Assembly: GCF_900116625.1 (NCBI RefSeq)
Contig: NZ_FPBE01000001.1
Span: 124,001 to 188,000 of the forward strand
From: Idiomarina abyssalis
GTDB lineage: Bacteria > Pseudomonadota > Gammaproteobacteria > Enterobacterales > Alteromonadaceae
DNA length: 64,000 nt
Direction: 5' to 3'
Notes under the pieces: model-generated
Databases searched by the model: none
Told to the model about the DNA's origin: nothing
The model's input: only the letters and a program-made list of their open reading frames with translations
Program-made: the position numbers and the translations under genes
Shown here: positions 25,764 through 34,670 of the stretch, one piece after another
How positions within the stretch are numbered: position 1 is the first letter of the stretch
How the letters are laid out: each line of letters opens with the position of its first letter

Positions 25764-28382
25764 ATGGCAAAATCGCTCGTCATTGTCGAGTCTCCGGCAA
25801 AAGCCAAAACGATTAATAAATATTTAGGTAAGGACTTTGTCGTTAAGTCCAGTGTTGGTCATGTCCGTGATCTACCTACCCGAGCTACTGAGACAATCAA
25901 AAGCAAACCGGCAGCTGAAGTCCGGAAGATGTCCCCGGATGCAAAAGCTAAATATCAGAAAGAACGGGACTACAAGCGGTTAATTGCTCGTATGGGAGTT
26001 GACCCGGAAAATGATTGGGAAGCTCACTACGAAGTTCTGCAGGGTAAAGAAAAAGTCGTTAAAGAGTTAAAACAGTTAGCGAAAAAGTCTGAGGAAATTA
26101 TCCTCGCAACGGATTTGGACCGCGAGGGAGAGGCAATTGCCTGGCACCTGCGGGAACTTATCGGTGGTGACGATTCCCGCTATAAACGCGTTGTGTTTAA
26201 CGAAATTACCAAAAAAGCCATTCAGGAAGCTTTTGAGCACCCCGCAGAGTTGAATACGGACCGGGTCAATGCGCAGCAGACTCGCCGTTTTCTTGACCGT
26301 GTGGTCGGCTTTATGGTTTCTCCGTTATTGTGGAAGAAAATTGCCCGTGGGTTGTCGGCAGGCCGTGTGCAGTCAGTTGCTGTGCGTCTGGTGGTTGAAC
26401 GCGAGCGCGAAATAAAAGCCTTTGTTCCGGAAGAGTATTGGGATGTTCATGCGGATTTAATGACGCCATCGGAAGACTCTCTGCGTATGCAGGTAATGAA
26501 GCAGGCGGGAAAAAACTTTCGCCCGGCTAATAAAGAAGAAACCGATGCTGCATTGGCGTTATTGAAGGGTTCAGGTTACGAAATTACCGGCCGTGAAGAC
26601 AAGCCCACGTCGAGCAAACCCAGCGCACCGTTCATTACTTCAACACTTCAGCAGGCGGCCAGTACCAGGTTAGGCTTTGGTGTGAAGAAGACGATGATGA
26701 TGGCTCAGCGTCTTTATGAAGCCGGTCACATTACTTATATGCGTACTGACTCAACCAATTTGAGTGCTGAAGCGGTTGATGCCTGCCGTGACTTAATAGC
26801 AAAAGACTTTGGTAAGAACTATTTGCCGGAAAGCCCGACTCGCTATGGTGCTAAAAGCAACGCACAAGAAGCCCACGAGGCTATTCGCCCGTCAGATGTG
26901 AAGGTGAAGTCAGAATCCTTATCTTCAGTTGAGCGTGATGCTCAACGTTTGTATGAGCTTATTTGGCGTCAATTCGTTGCTTGCCAGATGGTTCCGGCAC
27001 GCTATGACAGTACGACCTTAACTGCCACTGCGGGTGATTTCGAATTAAAAGCGCGCGGACGGGTTATGCGCTTTGCCGGTTGGACTAAGGTGATGCCTCC
27101 GGCTAGCAGCAAGAAAGAAGGCGATGATAATCTGCCGGACGTAAAAAAAGGCGATGCATTGAAACTGGAACAACTGCTTCCAGAGCAACATTTTACCAAG
27201 CCACCGGCTCGCTATGGTGAGGCGTCTTTGGTTAAAGAGCTGGAAAAACGCGGTATTGGTCGCCCGTCGACTTACGCGTCGATTATTTCTACTATTCAGG
27301 ACAGAGGCTATGTTCGGGTAGAGAGCCGTCGATTCTTTGCTGAAAAAATGGGTGAAATTGTCAATGACCGACTTGTTGAGAACTTCACCGAACTAATGAA
27401 TTACAACTTTACGGCAGAAATGGAACAGGCATTGGATGATATTGCTGCCGGGAAGCGTGACTGGAAAGAAACCCTCGATAAGTTTTATGCGGACTTTAAA
27501 GAGCGGCTGGAAAAAGCTGAACTGGAACCTACTGAAGGTGGTATGCGTGAGAACAGTCTTGTTCTGACCGATATTGACTGTCCTGAATGTGGTCGAAAAA
27601 TGGGGATAAGAACCGCTTCAACCGGAGTTTTTCTGGGCTGTTCAGGTTACAACCTGCCGCCAAAGGAACGCTGTACTAAAACACTGAACCTGACGCCGGG
27701 TGAAGAAGCGGTTGAGGTAACTGACGAAGAAGAACGTGAAACCGAAGCGCTTAGAGCGAAAAAGCGCTGCCCTAAATGCGGGACAGCGATGGATAGCTAT
27801 CTTATTGACGAAAAGCGCAGGCTGCATGTTTGCGGTAACAATCCAACTTGCGACGGCCAATTGGTTGAAGAGGGCACGTTCCGGATTAAAGGATACGACG
27901 GTCCAACTATCGAGTGTGATAAATGCGGCTCGGAAATGCAGCTAAAAAATGGACGTTTTGGTAAGTACTTTGGTTGTACCAACAGTGACTGCAAAAATAC
28001 CCGTAAGTTGTTGCGTAGCGGGGAACCTGCGCCACCTAAAGAAGATCCGGTCCCATTGCCGGAGTTACCCTGTGAAGAGTCCGATGCTTATTTTGTTTTA
28101 CGGGACGGTGCGTCAGGTATTTTCTTGTCAGCTAATACTTTCCCTAAGTCACGGGAGACCCGTGCTGTTACCGTAAAAGAACTTGCTCAGTTTAAAGACC
28201 GGTTACCGGAAAAGTTCAAGTATCTGGCGGAGGCTCCGCAGGAAGACGAGGACGGTAATGATGCTATTGTTCGCTTTTCGCGCAAAAACAAAGAACAATA
28301 CGTGGTGACCGAAATTAAGAAGAAACAAACTGGCTGGAAAGCATTTTTCCGAGATGGGAAGTGGCAAGTACAGGACAAGTAG
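25764..28382 (+). CDS. topA: DNA topoisomerase I
   Basis: An 872-residue type IA topoisomerase that relaxes negative supercoils. The Toprim domain starts [19 protein letters not shown] and carries the metal-binding [15 protein letters not shown] (about 115-129). The active-site tyrosine is Tyr325 in [14 protein letters not shown]. Three C4 zinc-finger modules follow the core ([24 protein letters not shown] with their partner Cys pairs, about residues 595-725), then a C-terminal zinc-ribbon-like region. This is the usual gammaproteobacterial layout and length. Confidence 0.97.
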   Translation: MAKSLVIVESPAKAKTINKYLGKDFVVKSSVGHVRDLPTRATETIKSKPAAEVRKMSPDAKAKYQKERDYKRLIARMGVDPENDWEAHYEVLQGKEKVVKELKQLAKKSEEIILATDLDREGEAIAWHLRELIGGDDSRYKRVVFNEITKKAIQEAFEHPAELNTDRVNAQQTRRFLDRVVGFMVSPLLWKKIARGLSAGRVQSVAVRLVVEREREIKAFVPEEYWDVHADLMTPSEDSLRMQVMKQAGKNFRPANKEETDAALALLKGSGYEITGREDKPTSSKPSAPFITSTLQQAASTRLGFGVKKTMMMAQRLYEAGHITYMRTDSTNLSAEAVDACRDLIAKDFGKNYLPESPTRYGAKSNAQEAHEAIRPSDVKVKSESLSSVERDAQRLYELIWRQFVACQMVPARYDSTTLTATAGDFELKARGRVMRFAGWTKVMPPASSKKEGDDNLPDVKKGDALKLEQLLPEQHFTKPPARYGEASLVKELEKRGIGRPSTYASIISTIQDRGYVRVESRRFFAEKMGEIVNDRLVENFTELMNYNFTAEMEQALDDIAAGKRDWKETLDKFYADFKERLEKAELEPTEGGMRENSLVLTDIDCPECGRKMGIRTASTGVFLGCSGYNLPPKERCTKTLNLTPGEEAVEVTDEEERETEALRAKKRCPKCGTAMDSYLIDEKRRLHVCGNNPTCDGQLVEEGTFRIKGYDGPTIECDKCGSEMQLKNGRFGKYFGCTNSDCKNTRKLLRSGEPAPPKEDPVPLPELPCEESDAYFVLRDGASGIFLSANTFPKSRETRAVTVKELAQFKDRLPEKFKYLAEAPQEDEDGNDAIVRFSRKNKEQYVVTEIKKKQTGWKAFFRDGKWQVQDK

Positions 28383-28395
28383 TTAATGACTTACG

Positions 28396-28414
28396 GGCAA
28401 AGGGTCACTTTGCC
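28396..28414 (+). other. Short hairpin after topA
   Basis: GGCAAAG pairs with CTTTGCC around GGTCA, 14 bases after the topA stop. There is no T run, so it is not a typical terminator. Confidence 0.4.
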
Positions 28415-28479
28415 AATGGTGAATCAAAACCTGCTGGACTAACATAGTTGCGTGTCTAATGAAGGACACAGCACACTGG

Positions 28480-28496
28480 ACATGGAGGTCCCATGT
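28480..28496 (+). promoter_or_regulatory. Hairpin holding the ribosome-binding site and start codon of the TadE-like gene
   Basis: ACATGG (28480-28485) pairs perfectly with CCATGT (28491-28496) around AGGTC. The Shine-Dalgarno sequence GGAGG straddles the stem and loop and the ATG at 28493 lies in the 3' arm, so folding could limit initiation. Confidence 0.5.
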
Positions 28497-29224
28497 TATT
28501 GTCTCGCTTGGGCATAACATTTCCCGCTGCCTTTCCGGCAGCGGGTTTTTCTTTATTTAAGCCGGGCAAAACGCTGCGAAAACAATCCGGACAAGCCGGT
28601 ATCGAGCTGTTAATCGTATGGCCGGTTATTGTGGCCGCTGTTTTTACTTTCGTTCAGGCACTGATTATCTGGTGGGGGCAGCAAACTCTAACGGTTGCTA
28701 ATCAGTATGCTGTGCGCGCGGGTAGCATTAATAACGGCAGTCACAATGCCATGGTTAACACGTTAGCTGCGGGAATGGCGGGGCTTAAACCGCAACTCAG
28801 TACTGACAACAAAATGGTCGCTGTAACTGAAGCTTTGGTTGAGCAGCGACTTCATTACGCACAATTTGGTCAACTAAAAGTCTTGTCGCCTACGGTTGAG
28901 GATTTTCGCGAATTTGCCGATTGGCGCTGGGACGATGAGCTAAAGACTGAGGTATTGGAGATTTCAGTTGACCACTACCACGCCCGTGCCAGTAACGAGG
29001 GTAGCGAACAATGGCACCAGGCAAGGGTATTGGTTATTGAAACCTATTGGTGCCTGCCCCTTGATATTCCTATTGCCGGCGAGTTTTTATCTGCGACTCA
29101 AACCTTACTGTCCGACTCTAAAGCAGCGCGTTACTGCGCAACGCGCAGCCGGGTGTTCAATAAACCTCTATGGGCGTTATCGAATACCGCTCAGCATTCA
29201 ATGCTAAGCGGCTATCGAAAGTAA
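28493..29224 (+). CDS. TadE-like single-membrane-segment protein (orphan)
   Basis: A 243-residue protein with one strongly hydrophobic helix near residues 39-62, preceded by GQAGIELLIVWPV, which resembles the pseudopilin-like N-terminus of TadE/TadG proteins of tight-adherence pili. The remainder is predicted periplasmic with two cysteines late in the chain (YWCLPL, ARYCAT) that could form a disulphide. No tad or rcp genes are nearby, so the role is unknown. The start ATG 28493 is supported by GGAGG five bases before, but codons 11-21 contain a complete intrinsic terminator, presumably that of topA, so transcripts from topA should mostly stop inside this gene. No alternative downstream start with a good ribosome-binding site was seen. 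Confidence 0.65.
   Translation: MLLSRLGITFPAAFPAAGFSLFKPGKTLRKQSGQAGIELLIVWPVIVAAVFTFVQALIIWWGQQTLTVANQYAVRAGSINNGSHNAMVNTLAAGMAGLKPQLSTDNKMVAVTEALVEQRLHYAQFGQLKVLSPTVEDFREFADWRWDDELKTEVLEISVDHYHARASNEGSEQWHQARVLVIETYWCLPLDIPIAGEFLSATQTLLSDSKAARYCATRSRVFNKPLWALSNTAQHSMLSGYRK
28523..28555 (+). terminator. Strong intrinsic terminator inside the first codons of the TadE-like gene
   Basis: CCCGCTGCC (28523-28531) pairs perfectly with GGCAGCGGG (28537-28545) around TTTCC and is followed by TTTTTCTTT. It is the first full terminator after topA, and it lies within the downstream reading frame. Confidence 0.8.
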
Positions 29225-29225
29225 A

Positions 29226-30086
29226 CTAGCGAATATCGTGGTAGTCAACGCAGGCTTGTAAGGTATTTTCAATGAGTGAAGCTACGGTCATTGGCCCCAC
29301 ACCTCCCGGAACAGGCGTTATCCAGCCGGCTTTTTCAGAGGCTGTCTGGAACTCAATATCACCGGTTAAACGACCATCAGGTAATCGATTCATACCAACA
29401 TCAATAACGATAGCTCCGGGCTTAACCCATTCCCCCGGAATGAATTCATGCTTACCTACCGCTACAACTAAAATATCTGCTCTTTTAACGTGTTCAGAGA
29501 GGTCACTGGTAAACCTGTGACAAACTGTCGTTGTAGCACCTGCTAAAAGGAGCTCCAGGCTCATTGGTCGGCCAACAATGTTAGATGCACCAACGACAAC
29601 CGCATTTAACCCATGCAGATCAACTTTTGTGTGCTCCAGTAAGGTCATAATGCCTTTGGGCGTGCAGGGGCGTAGAGCTGGAATGCGTTGCGATAAACGT
29701 CCGACATTAAAAGGGTGGAAGCCGTCGACATCTTTGTCAGGACGAATTCGTTCTAATATCGGAGTAGCATCAAGGCCCGCCGGTAGAGGCAGCTGAACTA
29801 AGATGCCATCGACAGCAGTGTCGTTGTTTAACTTTTCAATTAGCTCTTCAAGTTCCTGCTGGGTTGTCGTTGCCGGTAAGTCATAGTCAAAGGAGCGAAA
29901 ACCGACATCTTCACAAGCTCGCCGTTTGTTTCCTACATAAACTTCGGAAGCTGCATCGCTCCCAACTAAGACAACCGCCAGGCCTGGTGCTCGCAGCCCG
30001 GAGTTAACACGTTCTTTTACTTGTTGTTTGACGGCCTGACGTACAGTGGCAGCAATGGTTTTACCATCGATAATTTGAGCTGGCAT
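29226..30086 (-). CDS. folD: Methylenetetrahydrofolate dehydrogenase / cyclohydrolase FolD
   Basis: A 286-residue bifunctional enzyme interconverting 5,10-methylene- and 10-formyl-tetrahydrofolate. The [13 protein letters not shown] segment holds the catalytic Lys, ILVQLPLP the active-site strand, [17 protein letters not shown] the NADP-binding loop, and the C-terminus shows [14 protein letters not shown] take ATG 30086 (MPAQIIDGK) because the upstream alternative at 30116 adds ten residues not typical of the family. Its stop lies two bases from the convergent TadE-like gene. Confidence 0.95.
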   Translation of the reverse strand: MPAQIIDGKTIAATVRQAVKQQVKERVNSGLRAPGLAVVLVGSDAASEVYVGNKRRACEDVGFRSFDYDLPATTTQQELEELIEKLNNDTAVDGILVQLPLPAGLDATPILERIRPDKDVDGFHPFNVGRLSQRIPALRPCTPKGIMTLLEHTKVDLHGLNAVVVGASNIVGRPMSLELLLAGATTTVCHRFTSDLSEHVKRADILVVAVGKHEFIPGEWVKPGAIVIDVGMNRLPDGRLTGDIEFQTASEKAGWITPVPGGVGPMTVASLIENTLQACVDYHDIR

Positions 30087-30230
30087 AATGACGTTCCCAA
30101 AAGTGAGAGAATTCAAGGTGATATATGGGTTCTATTGTAACTTTTTTCTGCCCTGAATGTCACCGGTTGTTGGTTTAGTCGTCAGGTTGACGTAAAAGTA
30201 GCCACTCGGCACCGATAACAGAAAAAAAGT

Positions 30231-30259
30231 TTGACGGGTCAGTCTTCAACAGGTAATAT
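30231..30259 (+). promoter_or_regulatory. Sigma-70 promoter of the tRNA cluster
   Basis: TTGACG (30231-30236), a 17-base spacer and TAATAT (30254-30259). The following TCGCCCCCG is a GC-rich discriminator, typical of stable-RNA promoters under stringent control. The predicted start leaves a leader of about 60 bases before the first tRNA. Confidence 0.8.
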
Positions 30260-30325
30260 TCGCCCCCGTTGTCAGCCAGCATTTGCTTTTTAAAAGCTGC
30301 GTCTGATACGGCTTTCGGAGAAATT

Positions 30326-30402
30326 CGGCGATTAGCGCAGTTTGGTAGCGCACTTGGTTTGGGTCCAAGGGGTCGCAGGTTCAAATCCTGCATCGCCGAC
30401 CA
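30326..30402 (+). tRNA. tRNA-Pro (anticodon TGG), copy 1
   Basis: Complete 77-base cloverleaf with encoded CCA. The acceptor CGGCGAT pairs with ATCGCCG, the anticodon arm is CTTGG-TTTGGGT-CCAAG with TGG at 30360-30362, and the T loop is GTTCAAATC. Identical to the copy at 30638. Confidence 0.97.
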
Positions 30403-30430
30403 TTCTCTAGACGGTAAAATGGTTCGATAT

Positions 30431-30507
<77 letters not shown>

Positions 30508-30532
30508 GAACGCGCCAAAGAAATCACTCAGT

Positions 30533-30609
30533 GGTGGGTGTAGCTCAGTTGGTAGAGCCCCGGATTGTGATTCCGGTTGTCGTGGGTTCAAGTCCCATCA
30601 TCCACCCCA
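30533..30609 (+). tRNA. tRNA-His (anticodon GTG)
   Basis: Cloverleaf with encoded CCA and the extra 5' G (G-1 at 30533) opposite C73 that marks tRNA-His. The anticodon arm is CCGGA-TTGTGAT-TCCGG with GTG at 30567-30569. The acceptor stem has one G-U pair. Confidence 0.97.
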
Positions 30610-30637
30610 TTTCTTTATAGTAAAATTTCCTGTTTGT

Positions 30638-30714
30638 CGGCGATTAGCGCAGTTTGGTAGCGCACTTGGTTTGGGTCCAAGGGGTCGCAGGTTCAAATCC
30701 TGCATCGCCGACCA
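30638..30714 (+). tRNA. tRNA-Pro (anticodon TGG), copy 2
   Basis: Base-for-base identical over 77 bases to the copy at 30326-30402, including CCA. A T-rich stretch but no hairpin follows it, so the cluster end is set by processing or by read-through into the next gene. Confidence 0.97.
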
Positions 30715-30812
30715 TTACACTCTTTGACCTTTTTCTTTTCAGCCAGTACTGCTACATTTAAGTCATATATAAATAAAACTTTCACTGTTAACCCGTGGCT
30801 GGAGTTATTGTT

Positions 30813-31040
30813 ATGGACTTTAAGAAAAGTTTAAAGAATCCCGCTGAAGCGTTTGATTCCCCGCAAGCTGTGTTTGATCATCCAGACCTTTCAAACGAGC
30901 AAAAGATTGAGCTGTTGCAGCAATGGCGTTACGATGAGCTTGAAACGGAAGTGGCTGACCAAGAAAATATGGGGGGCGATAAGCCGGATAAACTGGGCGA
31001 AATCAATAATCTACTTCTTGAGCTGGAAGACAAATCTTAA
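30813..31040 (+). CDS. Small conserved acidic protein of unknown function
   Basis: A 75-residue soluble protein with no signal or membrane segment. It reads FKKSLKNPAEAFDSPQAVFDHPDLS near the start, then KIELLQQWRYDELETEVADQENM, a helical block that I recall from small uncharacterised proteobacterial proteins. I choose ATG 30813 with TGGAG upstream; an in-frame GTG at 30795 would add six residues that cover that site. It lies about 100 bases after the tRNA cluster on the same strand. No function is assigned. Confidence 0.7.
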   Translation: MDFKKSLKNPAEAFDSPQAVFDHPDLSNEQKIELLQQWRYDELETEVADQENMGGDKPDKLGEINNLLLELEDKS

Positions 31041-31078
31041 GTATTTTTCTCATCGAATAAAGTGAAGTTTAAAAATTG

Positions 31079-31118
31079 CCGCTCGGGACTCGACTCCGGG
31101 CGGTCTCCTCGCTATAAT
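31079..31118 (+). promoter_or_regulatory. tig promoter with overlapping hairpin
   Basis: TCGACT (31090-31095), a 17-base spacer and a perfect TATAAT (31113-31118). A GC-rich inverted repeat (31079-31104, CCGCTCGG against CCGGGCGG with one G-U pair) covers the -35 and could be the end of the upstream transcript. Confidence 0.65.
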
Positions 31119-31221
31119 GCTGCGTCATTTTTAAAGGTCAACGCCGTTGCCGTATCTCATTTTTTATAATGATAAATTGATGCGAGTGACATTCATTGAT
31201 TGAAACCGAGGTAATGAAGCA

Positions 31222-32523
31222 ATGCAGGTTTCTGTAGAGACAACTCAAGGTTTAGAGCGTCGTGTGACTATTACAGTCCCGGCAGATGCAATTGATAGCG
31301 AAGTAACACGCTTATTAAAAGAAGAATATCGCCATCGTCGCGTGAATGGTTTCCGTAAAGGAAAAATTCCGCCAAATGTACTGCAAAAGCTGTTTGGTCG
31401 CGAAGCACGTTCACGTGCAGCTTCAAGTGTTATGCAAAGCAAATACTTTGAAGCGGTTATGCAGGAAAAGTTGAACCCTGCTGGTGCACCTGCAATTGAG
31501 CCTAAAGTCAATGAACCAGGTAAAGACCTTGAGTTCACTGCAACGTTCGAAGTGTATCCGGAAGTAGAAGTTCAAAATCTGGAAAAAGTGAAAGTTGAGA
31601 AGCCAGCTGTTGAAGTTACCGAAAAAGACGTAGACAACATGTTGGAAACGTTGCAAAAGCAGCACGCTGACTGGAAAGAAGTTAAGCGTAAGTCCAAAAA
31701 AGGTGACCGTGTCACTATGGATTTTGTTGGCTCTATCGACGGTGAAGAATTTGAAGGCGGTAAAGCCGACGATTTCGCTCTGGAATTAGGCGAAGGCCGC
31801 ATGATTCCGGGCTTTGAAGATCAAATTAAAGGTATTAAAGCGGGTGAAGAAAAGACGATTGAAGTCACTTTCCCGGAAGACTACCACGCTGAAAACCTGA
31901 AAGGTAAAGAAGCGCAGTTCGTTGTAACAGCTAAAAAAGTTGAAGCACGTGACTTGCCTGAACTCAATGACGAGTTCGTTGCGTTATTTGGTGTAAAAGA
32001 AGGCGGCGTTGAAGCGTTGAAGGAAGAAGTTCGTAAGAATATGGAACGCGAACTGAAAAACGCAGTAAAAGCAAAAGTTAAAGAACAGGTGTTAAAAGGC
32101 ATTGTTGAAAACAACGATGTTGAATTGCCGAAATCAATGATCGACCAGGAAATCGATCAACTGCGTAAGCAAGCTGCTCAACGTTTTGGTGGTAATGCTG
32201 ATCAAATGCCTGAATTGCCGGCTGAGTTGTTTGAAGAGCAGGCAAAAGAACGCGTTAAAGTTGGCTTGTTATTGGGCGAAGTTATTCGCAGCAATGAGCT
32301 TAAAGCTGACGACGAGAAAGTTGATGAGATCATTGCGACAGCTGCTTCTGCATATGAAGACCCGCAGGAAGTTGTCGAGTACTACAAGTCAAACAACGAT
32401 ATGATGCAGCAAGTTCGCAACTTAGCGTTGGAAGAGCAAGCTATCGAATTTGTGTTGGAAAAAGCTTCTGTGAAAGATAAGAAAGCAAGCTTTGACGACA
32501 TTATGAATCCGAAGCAGCAGTAA
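31222..32523 (+). CDS. tig: Trigger factor
   Basis: A 433-residue ribosome-associated chaperone and prolyl isomerase that meets nascent chains. The ribosome-docking signature GFRKGKIPP is at 43-51, the FKBP-type PPIase domain at about 160-245 ([20 protein letters not shown]), and the long helical C-terminal domain completes the usual length. It opens the tig-clpP-clpX-lon cluster and has its own promoter. Confidence 0.97.
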   Translation: MQVSVETTQGLERRVTITVPADAIDSEVTRLLKEEYRHRRVNGFRKGKIPPNVLQKLFGREARSRAASSVMQSKYFEAVMQEKLNPAGAPAIEPKVNEPGKDLEFTATFEVYPEVEVQNLEKVKVEKPAVEVTEKDVDNMLETLQKQHADWKEVKRKSKKGDRVTMDFVGSIDGEEFEGGKADDFALELGEGRMIPGFEDQIKGIKAGEEKTIEVTFPEDYHAENLKGKEAQFVVTAKKVEARDLPELNDEFVALFGVKEGGVEALKEEVRKNMERELKNAVKAKVKEQVLKGIVENNDVELPKSMIDQEIDQLRKQAAQRFGGNADQMPELPAELFEEQAKERVKVGLLLGEVIRSNELKADDEKVDEIIATAASAYEDPQEVVEYYKSNNDMMQQVRNLALEEQAIEFVLEKASVKDKKASFDDIMNPKQQ

Positions 32524-32541
32524 TCTCTTGTAACGGAGTCC

Positions 32542-32571
32542 TTGACGGGTCCCGCTACAGCTTGGTTTAAT
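32542..32571 (+). promoter_or_regulatory. Candidate promoter for clpP
   Basis: TTGACG (32542-32547), an 18-base spacer and TTTAAT (32566-32571). It sits between tig and clpP, and its -10 touches the left arm of the tig terminator. Confidence 0.45.
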
Positions 32572-32605
32572 GGCTCGTATGATTTCATACGAGCCATTTT
32601 TATTT
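32570..32605 (+). terminator. Intrinsic terminator between tig and clpP
   Basis: ATGGCTCGTATG (32570-32581) pairs perfectly with CATACGAGCCAT (32586-32597) around ATTT, followed by TTTTTATTT. The clpP ribosome-binding site follows directly. Confidence 0.85.
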
Positions 32606-32622
32606 CAGGAGCTTTATAACAC

Positions 32623-33243
32623 ATGTCGAGCGATATTCAGGATCCAATGGCACAGCTAGTCCCTATGGTTGTCGAACAGACGTCAAAAGGGGAGCGCTCT
32701 TACGACATTTATTCACGCCTGTTAAAAGAGCGTGTGATTTTCTGCTGTGGTCAGGTTGAAGACCATATGGCCAACCTTATTGTGGCTCAGCTATTATTCT
32801 TAGAATCAGATAATCCTGATAAAGACATTTACTTGTATATTAACTCGCCAGGAGGTGTAGTTACGGCAGGTATGGCTATTTACGATACAATGCGCTTTAT
32901 TAAGCCAGACGTTAGCACAGTTTGTATGGGACAAGCGGCCAGCATGGGGGCTTTCCTTTTAGCCGGTGGTGCTCAGGGTAAGCGGTATTGCTTGCCGAAT
33001 TCCCGGGTTATGATTCACCAGCCACTTGGCGGTTTCCAGGGGCAGGCTTCAGATTTTGAAATTCATGCGAAGCAAATTTTGGATCTGAAAGAGCGCTTAA
33101 ACCGTATGTTAGCTGAGAATACAGGTCAGGATTACGAGAAAGTGGCTAGAGACACCGATCGCGATCACTTCTTATCAGCAGAAGAGTCAATCGATTACGG
33201 TCTGGTTGACGGCATTTTACGCCAGCGTGGCGAAGAGTCCTGA
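32623..33243 (+). CDS. clpP: ATP-dependent Clp protease proteolytic subunit
   Basis: A 206-residue serine peptidase forming the tetradecameric chamber of ClpXP and ClpAP. The catalytic triad is Ser107 (GQAASMGAF), His132 (MIHQPLGG) and Asp181 ([12 protein letters not shown]). These are offset by four from E. coli precursor numbering, consistent with a short N-terminal propeptide. AGGAG lies about 12 bases before the ATG. clpX follows after 28 bases. Confidence 0.97.
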   Translation: MSSDIQDPMAQLVPMVVEQTSKGERSYDIYSRLLKERVIFCCGQVEDHMANLIVAQLLFLESDNPDKDIYLYINSPGGVVTAGMAIYDTMRFIKPDVSTVCMGQAASMGAFLLAGGAQGKRYCLPNSRVMIHQPLGGFQGQASDFEIHAKQILDLKERLNRMLAENTGQDYEKVARDTDRDHFLSAEESIDYGLVDGILRQRGEES

Positions 33244-33271
33244 GCGGGCGCTTAAGTAGTAGGAGAAAAGC

Positions 33272-34549
33272 ATGACGGATCAGTCCAAAGGTGACGGCGA
33301 TAAGCCGCTGTATTGCACTTTTTGTGGCAAAAGTCAGCACGAAGTTAAGAAGCTCATTGCCGGACCGTCTGTGTTCATTTGCGATGAATGCGTCGAGTTA
33401 TGTAATGACATTCTAAAAGAAGAAATTCATCAACTGTCGCCGGTGCCGGACCAGGATGAATTACCTGTGCCAAAAGCTATCCGAAAACATCTGGACGACT
33501 ACGTTATCGGCCAGGATCGCGCTAAAAAAGTTTTATCAGTTGCTGTCTATAACCACTACAAGCGGTTACGTGCATCAGGAAAAGGTAAAGAAGAAGTTGA
33601 GCTGGGCAAGAGTAATATCTTGCTGATAGGTCCTACAGGCTCAGGTAAGACTTTCCTTGCTGAGACTATGGCGCGGTATCTGGATGTTCCGTTTACTATG
33701 GCGGATGCGACTACCTTGACCGAAGCAGGTTACGTTGGTGAAGATGTTGAGAACATCATTCAGAAGCTTTTACAGAAGTGCGACTATGATGTGGAAAAAG
33801 CCCAACGCGGTATTGTCTATATTGATGAAATTGACAAAATTTCACGTAAGTCAGACAACCCATCTATTACTCGCGATGTCAGTGGCGAAGGCGTTCAGCA
33901 AGCTTTATTGAAGCTTATTGAAGGTACCGTTGCTTCTGTACCTCCTCAGGGCGGACGAAAGCATCCTCAGCAAGAGTTCTTGCAGGTTGATACGTCGAAG
34001 ATTCTGTTTATCTGCGGTGGTGCATTTGCTGGCTTAAACAAAGTGATTGAGCAGCGTTTGTCTACCGGAACAGGAATTGGTTTCGGCGCCGAAGTAAAAA
34101 GTAAAACGCGAAGTGAAGAAGGCGAAATTATAGCGAAAGTAGAGCCGGAAGATTTGGTTCGCTACGGTCTGATTCCGGAGTTTATTGGACGGCTACCTGT
34201 TGTTGCCACACTAGACGAGCTGGATGAAGAAGCATTGGTTGAAATTTTGCGTGAACCGAAAAATGCTTTAACCAAGCAATACTCTGCTTTGTTTGAAATG
34301 GAAGATGTTGAACTGGAGTTTCGTGAAGACGCGTTACGGGCTATTGCTAAAAAAGCCATGGCGCGTAAAACAGGAGCTCGCGGTCTGCGTTCAATTGTCG
34401 AAGGTGTTTTGCTAGGCACTATGTACGAGTTACCTTCCATTGAGGGCGTGGTGAAAGTTGTGGTTGATGAATCGGTGATAGCCGGGGAATCAGACCCTAT
34501 TTTAATTTACGCGAATCAACAGAAAAACAAGCAGGCTTCGGGTGAGTAA
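33272..34549 (+). CDS. clpX: ATP-dependent Clp protease ATP-binding subunit ClpX
   Basis: A 425-residue AAA+ unfoldase that recognises tagged substrates and feeds ClpP. The N-terminal C4 zinc-binding domain has Cys15, Cys18, Cys37 and Cys40. The Walker A motif GPTGSGKT is at 120-127 and the Walker B VYIDEID at about 182-188. The pore loop YVGEDVE and the sensor region FIGRLP are present. It is followed by a strong terminator, so lon is transcribed separately. Confidence 0.97.
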   Translation: MTDQSKGDGDKPLYCTFCGKSQHEVKKLIAGPSVFICDECVELCNDILKEEIHQLSPVPDQDELPVPKAIRKHLDDYVIGQDRAKKVLSVAVYNHYKRLRASGKGKEEVELGKSNILLIGPTGSGKTFLAETMARYLDVPFTMADATTLTEAGYVGEDVENIIQKLLQKCDYDVEKAQRGIVYIDEIDKISRKSDNPSITRDVSGEGVQQALLKLIEGTVASVPPQGGRKHPQQEFLQVDTSKILFICGGAFAGLNKVIEQRLSTGTGIGFGAEVKSKTRSEEGEIIAKVEPEDLVRYGLIPEFIGRLPVVATLDELDEEALVEILREPKNALTKQYSALFEMEDVELEFREDALRAIAKKAMARKTGARGLRSIVEGVLLGTMYELPSIEGVVKVVVDESVIAGESDPILIYANQQKNKQASGE

Positions 34550-34573
34550 TACGAAACTGTATTAAAAGTGTTC

Positions 34574-34602
34574 AAAAAAGGGCCAATCTGGCCCTTTTTT
34601 TC
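34574..34602 (+). terminator. Intrinsic terminator of clpPX
   Basis: GGGCC (34580-34584) pairs with GGCCC (34590-34594) around AATCT, flanked by a run of A before and seven T after, so the paired region extends further. Confidence 0.9.
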
Positions 34603-34611
34603 TGTCAAGGA

Positions 34612-34641
34612 TTGAACTTTCAGGTAAAGACCGCATATAAC
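34612..34641 (+). promoter_or_regulatory. Candidate promoter of lon
   Basis: TTGAAC (34612-34617), an 18-base spacer and TATAAC (34636-34641), about 30 bases before the lon ATG. I did not see the CCCCAT -10 expected of a sigma-32 promoter. Confidence 0.55.
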
Positions 34642-34670
34642 AAAGTAAACCTAGGTCGGGAGAGAATTTA

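Noticed and set aside
30175-30393. Minus-strand reading frame across the first tRNA-Pro
   Set aside because: It starts as the antisense of the tRNA gene, a common false protein, and has no ribosome-binding site of its own.
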